DNA from: CAMCSH01 sp043748535
GTDB lineage: Bacteria > Verrucomicrobiota > Lentisphaeria > Lentisphaerales > Lentisphaeraceae
Length of the DNA stretch: 26,322 nt
NCBI GenBank assembly: GCA_043748535.1
Contig: JAYTMY010000119.1
Location: forward strand, 1 to 26,322
Direction of reading: 5' to 3'
The notes beneath the pieces are model-generated. The model searched no databases and was not told where the DNA came from. It saw only the letters and a program-made list of their open reading frames with translations. Position numbers and translations under genes: made by a program. Below, in pieces: positions 24,235 to 26,322 of the stretch (its first letter is position 1; every line of letters begins with the position of its first letter).

Positions 24235-24275
24235 TTGCAGTGATTCTGAGGAAGGCAAGTTCATGACAAGTGGGC

Positions 24276-24962
24276 TCAGTGGGCTTTGGGGGATTCGGTC
24301 AGAAGGTCTTCGTAGAAGGCGCCGAAAGGTTTTTCGGGATGGCGGATCTGGATTTCCAAAACCCAGAGTTCTGGCTTGGGGGTGGCGCTGAAATCTCCCA
24401 GCTTGCCATCGCGATAAAGCGCGTGCGGGAATTCGCTGATGCGATGCCCTTTCAGGCCGAGATCCAGGATCCATCCGAGCGAGGCGGTGTAATCGACGGC
24501 AAAGGCGTAAAGCGCCTCACCCGAGATCCGCTCCTTGGCCCATTGGGCGTGGACGACATGCCAGATGCTTTCCGCGGCGGTGGCGCAGGCTTTCATTTGG
24601 GCGTCATTGCCGGTGCAGTAGGTTCTGCCGGCATCGCCTTCGTGATCATCCCAGACGGGGCCGATATCAACGAAGAAGATGTCGGTTTCTTGCAGCACGG
24701 TTTCTTTGCAGCTCGGCGCGGCGAAGGGCTTGATGGTGTTGGCGCCGAAGCGGACAAGGACTTTGTGCCAGTTCTTTTCGTTGCCCAGATCTTCGAGGAT
24801 TTGCGTCGCTTTCTCGGTCGCTTCCCATTCGGTCATACCGGGGCGCAATTGAGACGCGATGGCGTCGACTGCCTGCCAGGATTTGATTTGCGATTTGCGC
24901 AAAGTGGCGGGGGAAAAGTGTTCGCCGGTTTTTTCCGGGAGATCTACGGTTTCGGTGTCCAT
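24276..24962 (-). CDS. M24 family metallopeptidase-fold protein
   Basis: 228 aa, the creatinase/aminopeptidase P/methionine aminopeptidase fold without an N-terminal creatinase domain. I start it at ATG 24960-24962, 7 nt after the upstream esterase stop; the frame continues upstream only as a shadow of that gene. The metal-ligand series of M24 is present in order: Asp99 (FFVDIGPV), Asp110 (EGDAGRTY), His173 (GHRISEFPH), Glu203 (VLEIQIRHP) and Glu218 (AFYEDLL). It is therefore probably a metal-dependent peptidase or related hydrolase. The surrounding segments FFVDIGPVWDDHEGDAGRTY and GHRISEFPHALY match a short M24 group known in many bacteria, whose substrate I cannot name. It lies in the peptide-use operon ahead of the MFS gene. 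Confidence 0.88.
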   Translation of the reverse strand: MDTETVDLPEKTGEHFSPATLRKSQIKSWQAVDAIASQLRPGMTEWEATEKATQILEDLGNEKNWHKVLVRFGANTIKPFAAPSCKETVLQETDIFFVDIGPVWDDHEGDAGRTYCTGNDAQMKACATAAESIWHVVHAQWAKERISGEALYAFAVDYTASLGWILDLGLKGHRISEFPHALYRDGKLGDFSATPKPELWVLEIQIRHPEKPFGAFYEDLLTESPKAH

Positions 24963-24969
24963 GCGCGCC

Positions 24970-25845
24970 CTATTTCTTGATGGCTGGGGGTGTCGGGAGA
25001 CCGCCCGCTGCGGGCTCGAAGTGCATCCAGTCGAGGGCGATGTCGGGCCAATTGTGGGCGCTGTGGCCGAGGCTTTCGGCGGAGATGCCGTAGCCGTGGC
25101 CACCGCTGCGGAAGATGTGCATCTCGGCCGGGACCTTGAACTCTTGCAGATGCTTCCAGATCAAGACGCTGCCATCGGGGAGGCAGGTGTCGTTGGAGGA
25201 GTGAATGAAACAGGCCGGCGGAGAAGCGGCGCTGAAGGAGAAATCTTTTTCGATCACGGATTCCTTTTTGCCGTTGACGAGATAAGCGGGATAGACCGCG
25301 ATAACGAAGTCCGGACGAGGCGCTGCTTCGGGCATTTTCCCGTAAGCTCCGGCAAGAGCGAGATGACCACCTGCCGAAAAGCCCATCACGCCCACTTTGG
25401 CCTGCAGAAAACCCAAGGATTTCATTTCATCACGAGCCTGGCGCAGGGCCTCGGCCAAGTCCTGGCGTGGCGCGGCTTCGGCGTTGTTGGTCAGCTTCAC
25501 CGGGACCCGATAGTTCAGCACGAAAATGGTGACGCCGTCGCGATTGAATCGCTCGCCGACATTGAGGCCATCTTTAACGATAGAGAGTTTGGCATAAGCG
25601 CCCCCCGGGCAGACGACGATGGCACGTCCATCGGGATGGGCCGGCTTATAAACCGTCAGGGTCGGGCAGGCGACATCGGTGATCCGCAAGGGATCGAGCG
25701 CGCGGCCACGGGGATCGGCACCAGCTTGGATAGCTGGGGTTTCACCTGGAGGAGGCCGTCCGTGCCAGAGGTCTTGCTGCTTCGTGCTGGCGCAAGAGGC
25801 CGCAAGCAGAAGGAGGGGCAGGATAGTGAAAGGGTTGATTTTCAT
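24970..25845 (-). CDS. Alpha/beta hydrolase lipoprotein (esterase, acetyl-xylan-esterase-like)
   Basis: A 291-aa predicted lipoprotein: MKINPFTILPLLLLAASC has a lipobox-like end with Cys18 as the lipidation site. Seen: the oxyanion segment VVCPGGAYAKLS at 77-88, nucleophile elbow GFSAGG with Ser157, Asp219 in HSSNDTCLP, and His250 in SGGHGYG, a complete Ser-Asp-His triad. The layout fits the bacterial esterase group that includes acetyl-xylan-type esterases (BD-FAE-like). Ligand specificity is unknown. It is the first gene of the operon and would act on the outside, perhaps trimming a substrate before uptake by the MFS protein. The ATG 25843-25845 has AAGGAA about 11 nt upstream. An AT-rich region around 25940-25970 is the likely promoter area. 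Confidence 0.9.
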   Translation of the reverse strand: MKINPFTILPLLLLAASCASTKQQDLWHGRPPPGETPAIQAGADPRGRALDPLRITDVACPTLTVYKPAHPDGRAIVVCPGGAYAKLSIVKDGLNVGERFNRDGVTIFVLNYRVPVKLTNNAEAAPRQDLAEALRQARDEMKSLGFLQAKVGVMGFSAGGHLALAGAYGKMPEAAPRPDFVIAVYPAYLVNGKKESVIEKDFSFSAASPPACFIHSSNDTCLPDGSVLIWKHLQEFKVPAEMHIFRSGGHGYGISAESLGHSAHNWPDIALDWMHFEPAAGGLPTPPAIKK

Positions 25846-25943
25846 GAGAAGCTCGTTTCCTTGTGGGGGGCTACTTCAGAGTTGACAAGTTTTCGCTCTT
25901 CCTTTCGCGCGGGACACTGTTTTCTCGCGGATTTCTGAAATAA

Positions 25944-26225
25944 ATTTATTTTGTAGTCAATAGATATATTGAAGAGCCACTTGGGAATATTTCATTTGGG
26001 CGGCTGATCTATGACACTAATGGAGCATCGAAATTCAGTATCGTACTGGAATCTAGGCAGGAATGTGGTATCGCCACCGAGTTTGCGCTTAAACCAGAAG
26101 ACAAGTTTTCGATTAACGCTCAAGTTTGTAGCTACGGCTTCGGCCGGCTTGTTCAGGCGGGCAACGCCAACAACGGATTTTCGACCTGTACAACTCAGAC
26201 GCCAAACTGCCGGAGCTCATTTTAA
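25944..26225 (+). pseudogene. Start-less open frame, likely 3' remnant of a lost gene
   Basis: 93 sense codons run from the TAA at 25941-25943 to the TAA at 26223-26225 without any ATG, GTG or TTG. The translation looks protein-like, for example FGRLIYDTNGASKFSIVLES, then QECGIATEFALKPEDKFSIN and AQVCSYGFGRLVQAGNANN. It has mixed hydrophobic alternation and Cys residues and suggests a beta-rich domain. I recognise no family. The AT-rich promoter-like stretch lies at its 5' end, so a deletion or rearrangement probably removed the true start. It could also be chance, since its codons do not strongly match the local GC-rich bias. Confidence 0.35.
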
Positions 26226-26257
26226 CCTAAAAACCGCAGCAGCCCAAGACCTTCCGC

Positions 26258-26322
26258 GACCCCTTCAGGGTCAGAATTCATAACTCATTCCAACCCAGGG
26301 TGTCGCCGATGCGGCTTAACCC
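26258..26322. repeat. Hairpin repeat of the same architecture, cut by window edge
   Basis: A short hairpin GACCC-5 nt-GGGTC (26258-26272) is followed after a linker by AACCCAGGGTGTCGCC and then GATGCGGCTTAACCC at the edge. The CCCAGGG (26294-26300) should pair with a CCCTGGG-like string whose first CCC is the last three bases of the window. Short hairpin, linker and larger hairpin repeat the plan of the blocks at 13.3 and 16.5 kb. Confidence 0.55.

Larger units (their letters stand above)
25846..26322. other. 477-nt region upstream of the esterase operon
   Basis: It holds the esterase leader, an AT-rich stretch at 25940-25970 with TTGACT on the minus strand (25955-25960), a start-less open frame (25944-26225) and a hairpin repeat from about 26258 to the window end. 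I cannot match a -10 box to the TTGACT, so the promoter is only suggested. Confidence 0.6.

Noticed and set aside
24859..25938. Plus-strand frame of 359 codons over the M24 and esterase genes
   Set aside because: It spans two minus-strand genes with complete catalytic sets; no family features in its own translation.
26011..26283. Plus-strand frame of 90 codons at the window end
   Set aside because: It runs into the edge repeat and has a repeat-like C-terminus; the overlapping start-less frame in another phase looks more protein-like.

Overview
The window is a GC-rich bacterial chromosome segment with densely packed genes. It has no ribosomal RNA genes, no tRNA I can recognise and no CRISPR array. 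The family mix points to the PVC group (Verrucomicrobiota, Lentisphaerota, Planctomycetota) or a neighbour. Pointers are a toroid plus DUF4159 exported protein, a Tat-type PhoD-like phosphatase, a RAYT-like HUH transposase ending in ERYVWD, and several families of GC-rich hairpin repeats between genes. This placement is inference; no marker gene settles it. The valyl-tRNA synthetase is of the archaeal/rickettsial type, which is unusual and could help placement.

Layout. (1) 1-869, minus: 5' part of valS, cut by the window edge. (2) 1061-5472, minus: an envelope operon of DUF2062 membrane protein, MlaE-like permease, MlaF-like ATPase and an exported toroid/DUF4159 protein, without an MlaD. A DedA-family membrane protein (5508-6242) diverges from it. 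(3) 6301-8223, minus: a DUF3239-like two-TM protein and an unrecognised 387-aa protein. (4) 8266-8838: a complete small mobile element, an HUH transposase gene bracketed by 44-bp near-perfect inverted repeats, each made of two hairpins, inserted just after the pgm stop codon. (5) pgm (minus) diverges from a PhoD-like phosphatase (plus). (6) 13546-20028, plus: tilS, a small zinc-ribbon membrane protein, alr, a large FAD/Fe-S dehydrogenase of the YdiJ type and a second small zinc-ribbon protein. Repeat blocks separate these genes. (7) 20248-25845, minus: a six-gene operon of lipoprotein esterase, M24 peptidase-fold protein, MFS transporter, C26 glutamine-amidotransferase-like hydrolase, an 81-aa arm-type DNA-binding-like protein and leucyl aminopeptidase. 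Two ATGA overlaps tie it together, and it looks like peptide or gamma-glutamyl amide uptake and breakdown. (8) 25846-26322: the operon's upstream region, a start-less open frame that looks like a gene remnant, and the beginning of another hairpin repeat.

The most interesting signal is the repeats. The blocks at 13296-13522 and 16441-16696 share no obvious primary sequence. Both nevertheless have the same order: short hairpin, longer hairpin, variant short hairpin, then the mirror image. The transposase element at 8266-8838 has the same kind of paired-hairpin arm. One stem in the 16.5 kb block carries a compensatory base-pair change between its two arms, so the structure itself seems to be under selection. 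This looks like a REP/REPIN-style system with more than one family in one genome.
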